The translations under genes and the position numbers were made by a program. From Caprella mutica (taxonomy: Eukaryota; Arthropoda; Malacostraca; Amphipoda; Caprellidae): a stretch of DNA of 64,000 nt. The stretch is from the NCBI GenBank assembly GCA_947561585.1, contig CANNZV010001129.1:330901-394900 (forward strand). Direction: 5' to 3'. Position 1 is the stretch's first letter. Every line of letters begins with the position of its first letter. The notes under the pieces are model-generated. The model ran no database searches, was not told the origin of the DNA, and saw nothing but the letters and a program-made list of their open reading frames with translations. Shown one piece after another: positions 36,961 through 47,431 of the stretch.

Positions 36961-37086
36961 TGTTACCTGGGATATGATCATAACAGTAGAATATGATAAA
37001 GCTTTTCACGATAAATAATAATTATTGTTTCTTGTTTCAAATTATTGTTATATTTATATAACGGTGTAAAGGGTTTTTTTTTTTGT

Positions 37087-37635
37087 AGGATATACAATAC
37101 GTAGGGTATCACTGCGCACAATCCCGCAAACTCTGTATTTACTCAAAAACTAAATGCACTAAAGAAACTCTTTTTCTCGTGATGAAATAATCATGAATGA
37201 GAACTATGTTATCAATGATGCGCAGTGATACTTCTAAAATCTCTGAGGTATCACTGCGCACGGTTGTGGCGGGAAAACCGTTAAAACTGAGAAGTTGAAA
37301 ATTTGACATAATGTAACTGTTAATATTTGTGTGAACATGTTGAAACAGTATTAATCTATAAATCTTGGTTTTAGAGTTATTGGAGAGTTTGTGTGATCTT
37401 AATATCACCAGCGCAAACTTTTTTCAGATCGTTTTTAGAACACCACATAAATCGCAACTTAACTCTAGAAATACTTATAAGATAATGATGAGTAATGATG
37501 TTTGTGGGAAAAAAAGGATGCTTGAAATGATGGTGCAATCAGATTTAGGTTTAAACAAGTGGTTTTAAAATTATAGGAGGTGCGTAGTGATACCCCATAA
37601 AAGGGTATGCGCTGTGATACCCCGTCCGACCCTAT
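37087..37635. mobile_element. small TIR element with repeated GGTATCACTGCGCAC motifs
   Basis: GGGTATCACTGCGCAC at about 37107, its complement at about 37218-37232, GGTATCACTGCGCAC at about 37247, and GTGCGTAGTGATACCCC and GCGCTGTGATACCCC at about 37580 and 37608 form inverted sets near the two ends. The outermost left TAGGATATACAATACG and right complement TAGGGTCGGACGGGG begin alike after a TA. The 67-codon ORF inside (37365-37568) is unrecognised. The layout (TA, TIR, subterminal repeats) is like the pogo-like element at 31.6 kb, so a non-autonomous relative is plausible. Confidence 0.55.
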
Positions 37636-37755
37636 TAGTAACTAATGAACAATTCACTTGATAAACCTTATCAAAATGAAAAGCATCCATACCATATAGT
37701 TATAATAATAATTAATAATAGAAATACTTTTCAATATATAATGATAAATTGTATG

Positions 37756-37831
37756 GGGAGAGAATATAGGATCATATTACAAATAACCATAGAAGATTAT
37801 GGAATAAATTCCCCACCATAACTCTCTCTCA
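37756..37831. repeat. palindromic TTATGGTGGGG-family repeat
   Basis: The right arm CCCCACCATAACTCTCTCTC is the complement of the family unit and pairs imperfectly with GGGGAGAGAATATAGG on the left; CCATAGAAGATT in the middle is also from the unit. Confidence 0.5.
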
Positions 37832-38020
37832 GACTAACTCCATTATAATATAATAGTCAGGCTCCTCTCAGTGATTTACCGAATATTGACATTCCTAATT
37901 TAGATTGCCATTCGATATGTCAAACTCTCCACCCAATGTGGAGAAATATGCTATTTTAAACAGGAATCCTGTAGAGAAATCTGTGGTAATTTAAATAATA
38001 CTTTACCAAATTAGAGTAGG

Positions 38021-38058
38021 AAAAGGTGAGCTTAGTGTTAGCGGAGAGTTCACCTTTT
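38021..38058. repeat. short hairpin (AAAAGGTGA arms)
   Basis: AAAAGGTGA (38021-38029) and TCACCTTTT (38050-38058) are exact inverted copies around 20 bases. No function can be assigned. Confidence 0.5.
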
Positions 38059-38293
38059 CAATAGTGTACGCAATAAATATGTAAAAATTTATATATCACT
38101 TTTATTTTATTAATACTTATTTTTCTCACATGATTCAAAACGGGGCACCTGCGATAAGACACAGCTTATTTTATGAATGGAATTAGTTTTTAATCGATGT
38201 AATTTTTCAAATTCATTATTGATTTTTAAATAGAAAGTTCTATATAATTATATTAATAAAATTTTAAAACTGTATAATATCACAAGGAAAGGA

Positions 38294-38351
38294 ATGGTGG
38301 GGTCATAAAAGATTGAATTAGCTAACTCGCAATTTTTTATGACCCAATCAA
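38294..38351. repeat. palindromic ATGGTGGGGTCATAAAAGATT repeat
   Basis: ATGGTGGGGTCATAAAAGAT and its imperfect complement ATTTTTTATGACCCAATC face each other, another short fold-back of the TTATGGTGGGG family. Confidence 0.55.
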
Positions 38352-39739
38352 AAATTTTAGAGCAATTATCCCATTCAAATATTTGCTTTTAATATCAAAA
38401 CAACAGAATTTGAAATAATTTCTTTTGCGATAGAGCTCATATAAAATCATATTTAGGACAGTTGCCTCATATCAAATTGTTTGTTATTCAATAATAAATG
38501 CCTTCCATAGTGGAGCTACTTCTAGATTAATAGAAAAGTTACAAAACTCATTATATAACGCAGAAAAGAAAGATCAAAAGTTTGAATAGCAAAATCTTCT
38601 TCGAGAAGTCTTTTCATCATTGATGTGAATGATGAAAAGACTTTATTGTGTTTCACTGAATTCTGTGTTTCACTGAGCTCCGTGGAGTTTATTTCGAATG
38701 ATGAACACGGATTGAAATGTTCGATATTGCTCTTTTCAGCACAACATTTTTATTTCATTTTTCCAGCCACAATAATCTACAAGCCACTATGTTTTTACCA
38801 AGTTGCAAAATAATTTAGATTACATATGATGAAGGTTAAAATAATTAGTGTTAATAAAAAAACGACATTTCAGTTCAAGTTCTGTGTTCTATAGAATAAT
38901 TGCTTTTACATTTATATGACCGAGCTTGACAATGTGCTAAAATTACTCGAATCAAATTTTTTTTTAAATAATGATTAAATAGAAGTTAATTATTCAATTA
39001 AATAAATGCTATATAATTATTCAAAAAATAATAATTAAATTAAAAACTTAATAACTATCAAAATACAAGCTATATAATGATTAATTTAAAAACAATATTA
39101 CTAATAAATAAGATAAAAGTATATTATAATAGTTGATATAAACCATTGTCATATGATCGATAACCTGGAACCGTCCAAAACTTGTAATTTACCCTTTACG
39201 AATGATGCTAAGTATGCATGACATGACGTTATTCAATTAACTAGCAGAGAATAATATCATGCAACTTCGAGTCTAGCTTTTCAATTCAGTTTGAAGTGTT
39301 CAGAAGAGAAATTCGATAGTTTGATGGAATGCAGTCGAAAAGCATTTGCTAAATATTCGAAACTGCAATTACGTGCATTGCTGTTGGAGAATTGAAATGA
39401 TTCAGCGCTAATTATTATTTGCCTTGAAAAACGATATTGAAGAAGGTGGTAAATGATGCATACTACGAAATTCAATCTGACTGCGATGGTATCTATTTTT
39501 TAATTTTGAACTAAAGATGAATACCACACAAGTTAACTATTCAAAAATATTGAGGAGTAAAGCGTTATCACTACTGAATAGTTGAATTTCCTTCTTTCCG
39601 TACGAATTTTTATCTGGTGCAGTCCATATACTGTTAAAAATACGCACAGAGTATTTTGCAAGGTTTCATTAAACCGGCAGAAACCCTAAGATACCTGCAG
39701 GCAACATGGATAGCAATTAAAAAAAGCGTTAATCTATAG
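38352..39739. other. anonymous AT-rich DNA
   Basis: No gene was recognised. About 39160-39197 (CGATAACCTGGAACCGTCC...TTTACCC) matches one end of the ATCGGAC MITE family. Confidence 0.45.
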
Positions 39740-40941
39740 CAGAGTGTTCCACAAAAATGTACCCCATTTTTGTATTAATTATATCTCCCGTAAAAATTGA
39801 ATTATTTCGAATCTGTTTATTTCATACTACAGGAAATTTTGTTTTTCATAGGAATAAATTTTTTTGTGAATATTTACTGAATTATGAGTTCATAGTAAGA
39901 AGTTGAATGAACAGAGGAAAATTATGCTTGTACCAACCCAATCCCAACAATAACACAGAAAATGAACTTTAAGAAATACTAATCAACCTTCAATAATTGT
40001 TATTACTTATACAGTATTTCATACAATTTGAAAGAAAAAGTTACAGTATCATTTGCCTTTTATTTCTTGGCCTTTTAAATCCTGCAAGACATCATGCGGT
40101 AACTGTCCCCTGACTGCACAAGGCGAAGAGCGTTTTACATTTGAATTAGCTACCGCTCAACAACATATAGGTTCGAAGAGTGATTAGTAGTAACTGACAC
40201 TTTAATATTCAAAATACAAGAATCTGGTTTATTAATCCCCCCTAAGAAAATGTTTTTTCAAAACAACATACGCAGGAAGACGCTTTCTGTGTTTGTGAAT
40301 CTTTGCGGTAATGGAATATTAACAAAACGAATCACCACTTCATCAACACATCACACCATCACAGGCAAAAACAAATTACGAGAAATATTTGGACAGCGGC
40401 TGCTAGCACTAGGATTTGATGTTCAGTGGCCACAAATCAGCTGTGGAAATTTGTTCAGAATCTTTTATTGAAAACACCACCTCCGACATTTGAAATAATA
40501 GGAGAAAAGATGCAGGATGCATTTGAGACATTGAAAAACGATCGAAAAATGAACCGAGGAGCAGTTGGTGGTTTAATGAATCGTGCTAAGACTTATCTTG
40601 CACGATCGCCGACTAAGGAACAGCGATCATGTTGAAGGATTATAAAGGTTTTATATATATTTTATGTTTCTTAAAGTTTTTTTGTCGTTGTTTGAAAAAG
40701 TGAGATCAAGATATAAATTTCTAAAATGTTATTGCAATAATTCTTTGGTACAATCATAATTTACCTCTGTTCATTCTACTTTTTATTGTGAATTCATAAT
40801 TCAGTAAATATTCACAAATTGTATTATTCTTAAGAAAAACAAAATTTCCTGTGGTATGAAATAAACAGATTTAAAATATCTCAATTTATACTGGAGATAT
40901 AATTAATACAAAAATGGGGTACATTTTTGTGGAACACTCTG
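39740..40941. mobile_element. DNA transposon remnant with about 196-bp terminal inverted repeats
   Basis: The left TIR (39740-39936) and right TIR (40746-40941) are inverted copies. The outer 49 bases agree exactly and the rest agrees in most positions. They begin CAGAGTGTTCCACAAAAATG. TATAG stands directly outside each end (39735-39739 and 40942-40946). That could be a 5-bp target duplication, or a TA duplication with an extra base on the left, as in the mariner at 14.5 kb. The 1.2-kb length with only a scrap of transposase shows internal deletion. Confidence 0.85.
40250..40635 (+). pseudogene. internally deleted transposase remnant (DDE family of the long-TIR element)
   Basis: Two overlapping frames carry it. 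The first (40250-40471) includes LREIFGQRLLALGFDVQWP, the stretch that in related insect transposases lies just before the last catalytic residue. The second (40426-40635) begins at the matching point with LWKFVQNLLLKTPPP and has DAFETLKNDRKMNRGAVGG, the helical tail after the catalytic core. The frame changes near 40430-40470, and the SPDLTP-type segment with the third acidic residue is lost. The N-terminal DNA-binding part and first catalytic residues are gone. Confidence 0.55.
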
Positions 40942-40946
40942 TATAG

Positions 40947-43895
40947 TCATTTTATTCGTATTTTATCGAAAATTCGTACCAGTCCGATAACTCGTAATAT
41001 ACCCTTGAAGAAATTTAATTACTTACCCCTATTGTAAAAAATTTCCCCATCAATCTTTGGATATTTCCTTTGACGTAAATTCGAGGCTACCTTCCTGCTG
41101 TTGCGTGAACAGATTTCCGAAAAATGAAAGAATTGAAAATTCTGATGGCAGTTGATGGATCGAATAAACTTTGATGCATTAGCAAAATATGTGCTTTGAA
41201 CACTTTTCTTCGTAATAACAAGCCCAATTATTCAAGATAATGATTCAAGTTTTTTGTCTCATCCCAAATAATACGTATGTAAGTACAAATATAATTTGAG
41301 TATTAACACAATGTCAAAATAAATGTGCATAATGATAAACAAAATACTATTCTTTAGTTATTGCATAAAGTATAAAATATTCCAATACAATTTATTTTGA
41401 ATTGAGAGATTAATAACCAGCCATGAAGTTATAATTGAATTAAATGGAAATGATAGTTATATGACATACGTATTGAATAATATGAATATTCATAATATAG
41501 GAAACAAATTTGAATGTCGGAAATGCATCCGGAAGAATTATTCGAATAGCGTTTTGAATTTCATGATAAATTAAATCAATTATCAAATTAGATTTTTGAT
41601 ATTAATATGATGTATCAGTTTCAAATGAAAAACCGACGATAAATTCGATCGTGATTCTAGTTATAAAAACTGTTATTCATATTCTTTGCGTTCAGACCAT
41701 TTTTATTTCTTTGAGAAAATACGAATGTTCAGTGTCCGCATTGTAATATCAGTTTATGGTTATAAACAAAGTTTATCCAATACAATATATACCTAAGAAA
41801 TATTATTCGTGAAAAGAAAACTTATTATATTAAATAGTTAAATAATAATTATATATCGATCTCATATTACTGAAGATGTGGAAGAATGCGATAACTAGTT
41901 ATTTGTTCATGGTATTCATTTATTTCAGATCGTACTGGATATTTATTAGAAAAAGAGGAATTGTACATTAAATTTGAATCATATTTTAACTCAAATCTTA
42001 TATTGATTATGATTCAAACAAGTTTTTATATTAGTGTATTTATATATATTGATTTTGGAGTTAATACATATTATAATATTCTATATATTTAATGTAAATA
42101 CTTTTCCATTCACTATAAAGAGATATCTGTAATTATTGACTAGTTACAGTAATTAGCATGAAGTTGTTTCATTTCATTTCGACAATCGGATTTGGTGCAG
42201 CAAGAAAAACTATCAAAAAAAAAATGAAGAAAATGGAAGTAAATCGAATTTAAGTTGAAGTAGAAAATGGGATCATCATTTGTAATCCATACAGATTATA
42301 AAAATTCACCAAACCCACATTTCTTACTCCATTTTATCAATCCAGTTGAAATATTTATCATTTCTTGGTTTCGAGCATTAGCGTCGTCAAATTTTAACGG
42401 GAATATCTGAAGAAAATTCTTCACTGCAAAGAAACATGAGAGAATAATATAATTTTAATGACTTATTGTCTCCAAACTTCAAATTACAGCGACTCCATCA
42501 CAGACCAAGTTGCTAAGAAAGGGATCAATGTGGTATAAACTTTTCACAATTTGATAAAAATGGATGGCAATAGAAGGTTTAGTTAGGGCTTCCATTCATT
42601 TAATTTGTTTTTATCTTTCTTATTTTAGTTTAAATACTATTTAATATAAAAATTGAAAATAGGCTGAAATATACTTACTGTTACTTTAATTATTGTCTTC
42701 TGTTTGTAAAAAAAATACACAGCAATTGAAAATTACCAGGCGAGTCTTTTGTCTTTTTCAAACTGTGGCAACTGTCTAATTTGAGAGTATGGGACATTTT
42801 CTGAGGTGATTTGTTACAACTTTTGACGTTCTTTTGATTTGTAGGAACAGGTCTGGAATTACGATTCCCATTCCAGGCCTCGGACTTGTGTGTTGTTTGG
42901 AAGGAAAACTATTTCATTTAATGTATTTATTCGATTATAATCATAACGATTCATTGGCAGAAAGAAAAGAAATGGTTGGAGTACATGTCCATATTTTTAT
43001 TTACATATTTAAATTTGGTTTCAGTGTAGATGTACAATTGTACATTTTATATTTTTTTGTGAATTATTATGGAATGAATTTTCTGGTTCATCAAAAAACA
43101 CTGGAGTGTTTTCTTTGGTAACATACAGTTATACACTTACAATGCAATAAAAATTCAGATTCATCAAGCAGTCATTCATTAATTACTTGTTTAAAATGCC
43201 TATATACACACTATTCTATTAATTATTACTATACTATAACTAATTATTGTATATTTATATTATATGATCGGAAATGTTGAACCATAAACAACTTCGTATT
43301 CCAACCAGTATTCCATTCTACATTCCCAAATTCATTCGTTGACATAATCAATTCCAAAGAACAAAGGAAATGAACAATGTTTATTTTTCATTACCGAATC
43401 TTATTCCGAACGAATGAGAGTACCAAATTACCTAAAGAAAGGAAAACAGAATATTAGATTGTTACCAAACACTCCAGAACTGTATACACAATAAACATGG
43501 AACTAACAGTTATTAATAAATTCCAATAATGTATTTATAAAAAGTGGGACACTTTTAGATATAGGTTAAAGGAATACATTCGTGTTATTATTCGATGAGT
43601 ATCTTAATTCAATTTTTAGGAGCTAATTATACCCATAGAAAGATTAGAGAAGAAATAAAAAATCAATTGAATTATACAATACACATATTAAAATTAACCT
43701 CCAATGACCATACTACAATTTTCTAACAAAGTATGGTATATATCTTAATATCTTATTTTATTATGTCCTTCAACGGAAATCACTTATTCCTCCCAAACAT
43801 GAAACTGTTTTATCATTAGTTTTTTCCAAATGTCACTTTTTTGTAATATATCATTGCAAATTTCCTAAAATTTCTTTGTATAAGTTGTCATTAGA
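40947..43895. other. anonymous AT-rich DNA
   Basis: No gene was recognised over about 2.9 kb. About 40978-41004 (CCAGTCCGATAACTCG...TACCC) is a single end of the ATCGGAC MITE family. The 95-codon ORF at 42834-43121 has no recognisable domain and is not called. Confidence 0.45.
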
Positions 43896-44064
43896 TCCCA
43901 GGTAGCAATGTTCCTTGTGACAACATTGCATTAATATTATAACAACATTACATTTATTTTGATACAACATTGCATCAATTTTGATACAACATTGCATCAA
44001 TTTCGATACAACATTGCATCAATATTGTTAACAATGTTTTCAAGAGAATCATTGCTACCTGGGA
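43896..44064. mobile_element. 169-bp TIR element with internal 22-bp tandem repeat
   Basis: TCCCAGGTAGCAATG (43896-43910) and CATTGCTACCTGGGA (44050-44064) are perfect 15-bp inverted ends. Between them the unit GATACAACATTGCATCAATT(TT) is repeated about three to four times, plus degenerate copies. It has no coding capacity. The reverse complement of its unit closely matches the unit of the array at 57290-57815. Confidence 0.8.
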
Positions 44065-44171
44065 GATGCTGCGTCATTGTAATTTTTATATGAATGAATT
44101 AGAAAAAAAATCTATAATTCTTTTACCTATTCTAGTAAAAGAGTTCAAATTCTCTAATATTGTCTTCGTAA

Positions 44172-44416
44172 GCAGATACTACAAATGCTACGCCGGCAGA
44201 GTATTTCAACCATTTCTTTTCTCAATTCTCTTCAAAAATTTGCATCCTAAGTTGTTTCACTTTTCACCAAAATGAAGCCAATGATTGCCACCAATGGAGA
44301 ATTGTAACTTGCAATTGTATGCATTGCTCTACCGAAATGCAAACATTATCTGATGCAAAATTGTTGCAAATGTGGCAACTGATATTGCTTCTTAGAATTT
44401 GTCTATTTGTGCATAG
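44172..44416 (+). repeat. dispersed repeat, copy 2 (AAAATGAAGCCAATGATT family)
   Basis: It aligns with the reverse complement of 27818-28075, with AATGAAGCCAATGATTGCCA and CACCAATGGAGAATTG identical. It begins about 110 bp right of the 169-bp TIR element. Confidence 0.75.
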
Positions 44417-44644
44417 TAGGGAATAACCGGTGTGGTGGAAAATATTTAGATTTACTTGGTCATGTTAATTCATTTAATTGGTCATATTTAGGAATTAATC
44501 ATATTTTTACCTTCGCAGATTGCAGAGGGTTATTTTTTAGGCAGTATATTTATTTATTTAGCATCTTGTTATTTGCATTATTTATTTATCCAATTTGCCT
44601 GGCATTTGTAAGGATGATTGGTGAATACCCATGGATCTTCTGGT

Positions 44645-44965
44645 AAAATTTTGGAGGCGATCCGGTCAAAGGTCAAGATCAATACAATCATAACTCAATA
44701 ATTAGAAAGTGTTTAACCAAATTGTCTAAAATTAAGTGTAAATCAAAATCAAAAAGTATTCAACCGAATTGCATTTAATTTTGTGGGACGATTGATCAAC
44801 ATCCAAAAACTAATTTGTTTGATTTTAAGATCGATCAGATCTAAGGTCAAAGATCGAGGTTAATTCATTTTATAACTCAATAACTCAAAAGTATTCAACC
44901 AAATTTCTTCGAATTTGATGGGACGATTGTTCATTATCTAGGAACCATTTTTTAGTTTTTGGGAC
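44645..44965. repeat. diverged tandem duplication, units about 130-180 bp
   Basis: GGTCAAAGGTCAAGATC (about 44666) recurs as GGTCAAAGATCGAGG (about 44844), and AAGTATTCAACCGAATT...GGGACGATTGATCA recurs as AAGTATTCAACCAAATT...GGGACGATTGTTCA. The two offsets differ by about 48 bp, showing an indel. Confidence 0.5.
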
Positions 44966-45570
44966 TTATAATTACAACCCATAGATTATTTGATGATCAA
45001 TGTAACTTTGTACTTTGTAAACGATGGTGAATGAAAGAGCTCTACGAGTTCACATCATCTAGTTTAAGTATCATTTAATAAGAAATACTACTAATTGATT
45101 CTTTATCATCATTGTGACAATACTTATAGTAATTTAAACTATAAAATACTTGCTTTCTGAACGATGAAGAAGTTGAGTAAATAAAATCTTTACTAAATAT
45201 TTTGCAAATATATATATTATATTAATTCAACATCGCACTCCCGTACATTTTTTAAATAATTAAAACAAACGTTTATATTTATTTAGATAATGAACATTAA
45301 AATAACAAAAGATATGCTTCTGTTGTATATTACGATGGAATCTCATATGTAGACACTAATGAGCATCGCACTGAACACTTTCAAGCTCTTGAATCACGTA
45401 AGAATATCAAAATTATATTAAATACAAATAAGTGAGTCTGTTTTGAGACCGAAAATGAAATATTTGAGCGTATTAGATTGAGACGGTGTTTTGAATTCAT
45501 ATAACAAATATATTATTGCGGACAGTTGGCTGGAGTACATTTGCCCACGAGACATTTGAGCAAATAGACA
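44966..45570. other. anonymous AT-rich DNA
   Basis: Nothing recognisable was seen. Confidence 0.45.
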
Positions 45571-46175
45571 TTTAGCAAACCATTAATATATTATTAACAT
45601 TTACCAAACTATTAAAGGCAATTTCCACATTAGCAAACGATTAAAATATTATTTCCATATTAGCAATCCATTAAAATATTATTTCCATATTAGCAATCCA
45701 TTAAAATGCTATTTCCATATTAGCAAACCATTAAAATGCTATTTCCAAATTAGAAAACCATCAAAATTCTATTTCCATATTAGCAAACCATTAAATGCTA
45801 TTTCCAAATTAGAAAACCATCAAAATTCTATTTCCATATTAGCAAACCATTAAAATGCTATTTCCATATTAGCAAACCATTAAAATGCTATTTCCATATT
45901 AGCAATCCATTAAAATGCTATTTCCATATTAGCAAACCATTAAAATGCTATTTCCATATTAGCAAACCATTAAAATGCTATTTCCATATTAGCAAACCAT
46001 TAAAATGCTATTTCCATATTAGCAATCCATTAAAATGCTATTTCCATATTAGCAAACCATTAAAATGCTATTTCCAAATTAGAAAACCATCAAAATTCTA
46101 TTTCCATATTAGCAAACCATTAAAATGCTATTTCCATATTAGCAATACCAATAAAAGGTTATTTCCATATTAGCA
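45571..46175. repeat. tandem array, 30-bp period, about 18 clear units
   Basis: From 45631 on, the unit TTAGCAAACCATTAAAATGC(TATTTCCATA) repeats at 30 bp with one 29-bp unit; the left edge (45571-45630) is degenerate. Within it a two-unit block marked by AAATTAGAAAACCATCAAAA is itself repeated, a sign of unequal exchange or replication slippage. The reverse complement of the same unit flanks the Penelope-like element at 58.4-58.5 and 60.7 kb. Confidence 0.9.
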
Positions 46176-46235
46176 TCATGACCTAATAACTCTGAGGGAC
46201 TATCACTGTAAACTATCCGTAATGGTTATTTCCAT
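46165..46235. repeat. unique flank shared with the second 30-bp array
   Basis: AGCATCATGACCTAATAACT through TAAACTATCCGTAATGG matches the reverse complement of 58368-58432. The conserved non-repetitive border shows both arrays belong to one element family and did not arise separately. Confidence 0.7.
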
Positions 46236-46892
46236 ATTCTTCAAAATTCTTCATATCAATTTGATTTGAATGAGTGATTTTTCTAAAAAAAATTGAATAT
46301 TTAAAGGTTTATGTATGCCCTATATTTCATGGTATGGAGAAGGACCATGGATAAGATTGATATTATTTAAAATAATTTTTTCAGTATATATTTATATTGA
46401 CTGAAAATAAATATTGTATAAAAATCCATCGTTAGAAATTATTCCTACAGTGGCATAATCGTTGTAATTTTTTCTAGAGATGAAACAGTTTGCTATTTTC
46501 AGACTTTTATTGATAAATAAAAGTATTTTCAAAGCCGTTTTGGAACCGTTACATCAGTTTTTAAATATCGTTAAAATCAAGCGATGAAAAGCTGGTAACA
46601 GATTTAATTAATGGATTAATAGATAATGCACACCAATAAATTATTAATTCAATTTGATTTTGTTGTCAAAATTTAACCAGAAAATAGTCAAAAATAACTA
46701 TTATTTACATTCTTACAACCTTGGTTTTCCATGTACCGTTTTTATTCCAGTGCATTACTGTCAAATTACGCGGGTGTAAATATTGACTAGTGTTAATTTA
46801 TTAGTCAATTATTCTTGTATATTCAGAGACCGAAATGACCAAATACTGTTTGCTGGCAAATAAAATTCGCATTTAATTGATTTTCACTTAGA
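46236..46892. other. anonymous AT-rich DNA
   Basis: Nothing recognisable was seen. Confidence 0.45.
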
Positions 46893-47431
46893 TATAGTGT
46901 GTTTCAATTTAGATCCGACAAAATTAGACAGCTTGCATGAAAACATAAATTATTTTTTCTCGAATAAGAAAATGTCACAAAAAGATACTGACTATTAAAA
47001 CATTAAAAGGATTCCTACTTTGATGTTCACATGTACTAACGTTTATAACCGATGGTTGTTAGAGGGGAATTTACCCTAACAGACCTTAGTACCAATTATA
47101 ATGTTAATAAATATACATTGTTCAATGCTTATTCGAAAAATCTGCCTTCATTTTATCTGCATATCTAAAACCTCATCCGAATACATCCTGCAAGCGAAAA
47201 ACTGTAACTAATCTTTGAAACTAAGCAGTTTTCATAGTTTAGGGTTTCGTGAAGCAATGTTTGGTTCATGTGAAATTTGCATGTATTTCAAAAACTACCC
47301 ATGAATTAAAATATAAATATCACGATAATGAAGCCATTTCGGTCAATTCAGATTTTCTGAAAAGTGTTTATTTTAGGGTTTTCGTGCAAGCTGTCGAATT
47401 TTGTAGGATCTGATATAAATCACTCAGTATA
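46893..47431. mobile_element. 0.54-kb TIR element (MITE)
   Basis: The left end (46897-46948, ...AGATCCGACAAAATTAGACA GCTTGCATGAAAA) is the inverted, slightly diverged copy of the right end (about 47370-47427, TTTTCGTGCAAGCTGTCGAA TTTTGTAGGATC). TATA borders each end (46893-46896 and 47428-47431), consistent with a TA-type target duplication. There is no coding sequence inside. Confidence 0.7.

Larger units (their letters stand above)
35902..36972. mobile_element. TIR-bounded element carrying a 51-bp tandem array
   Basis: ACTCAGGTAAC at 35902-35912 and GTTACCTGGGA at 36962-36972 are inverted ends. Just inside, the left has TCCCTCGATATC and the right GATATCGAGGGA, extending the symmetry. Between them lie seven 51-52-bp units, a tRNA-like stretch and more GATATCGAGGG palindromes. 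The terminal motif resembles that of the 169-bp element at 43896-44064 (CCCAGGTAGCAATG). No transposase is present. The TIR is short, so the borders are moderately sure. Confidence 0.5.

Noticed and set aside
42834..43121. 95-codon ORF with hydrophobic stretches
   Set aside because: No start context, signal peptide pattern or family likeness; hydrophobicity follows from T-rich DNA.
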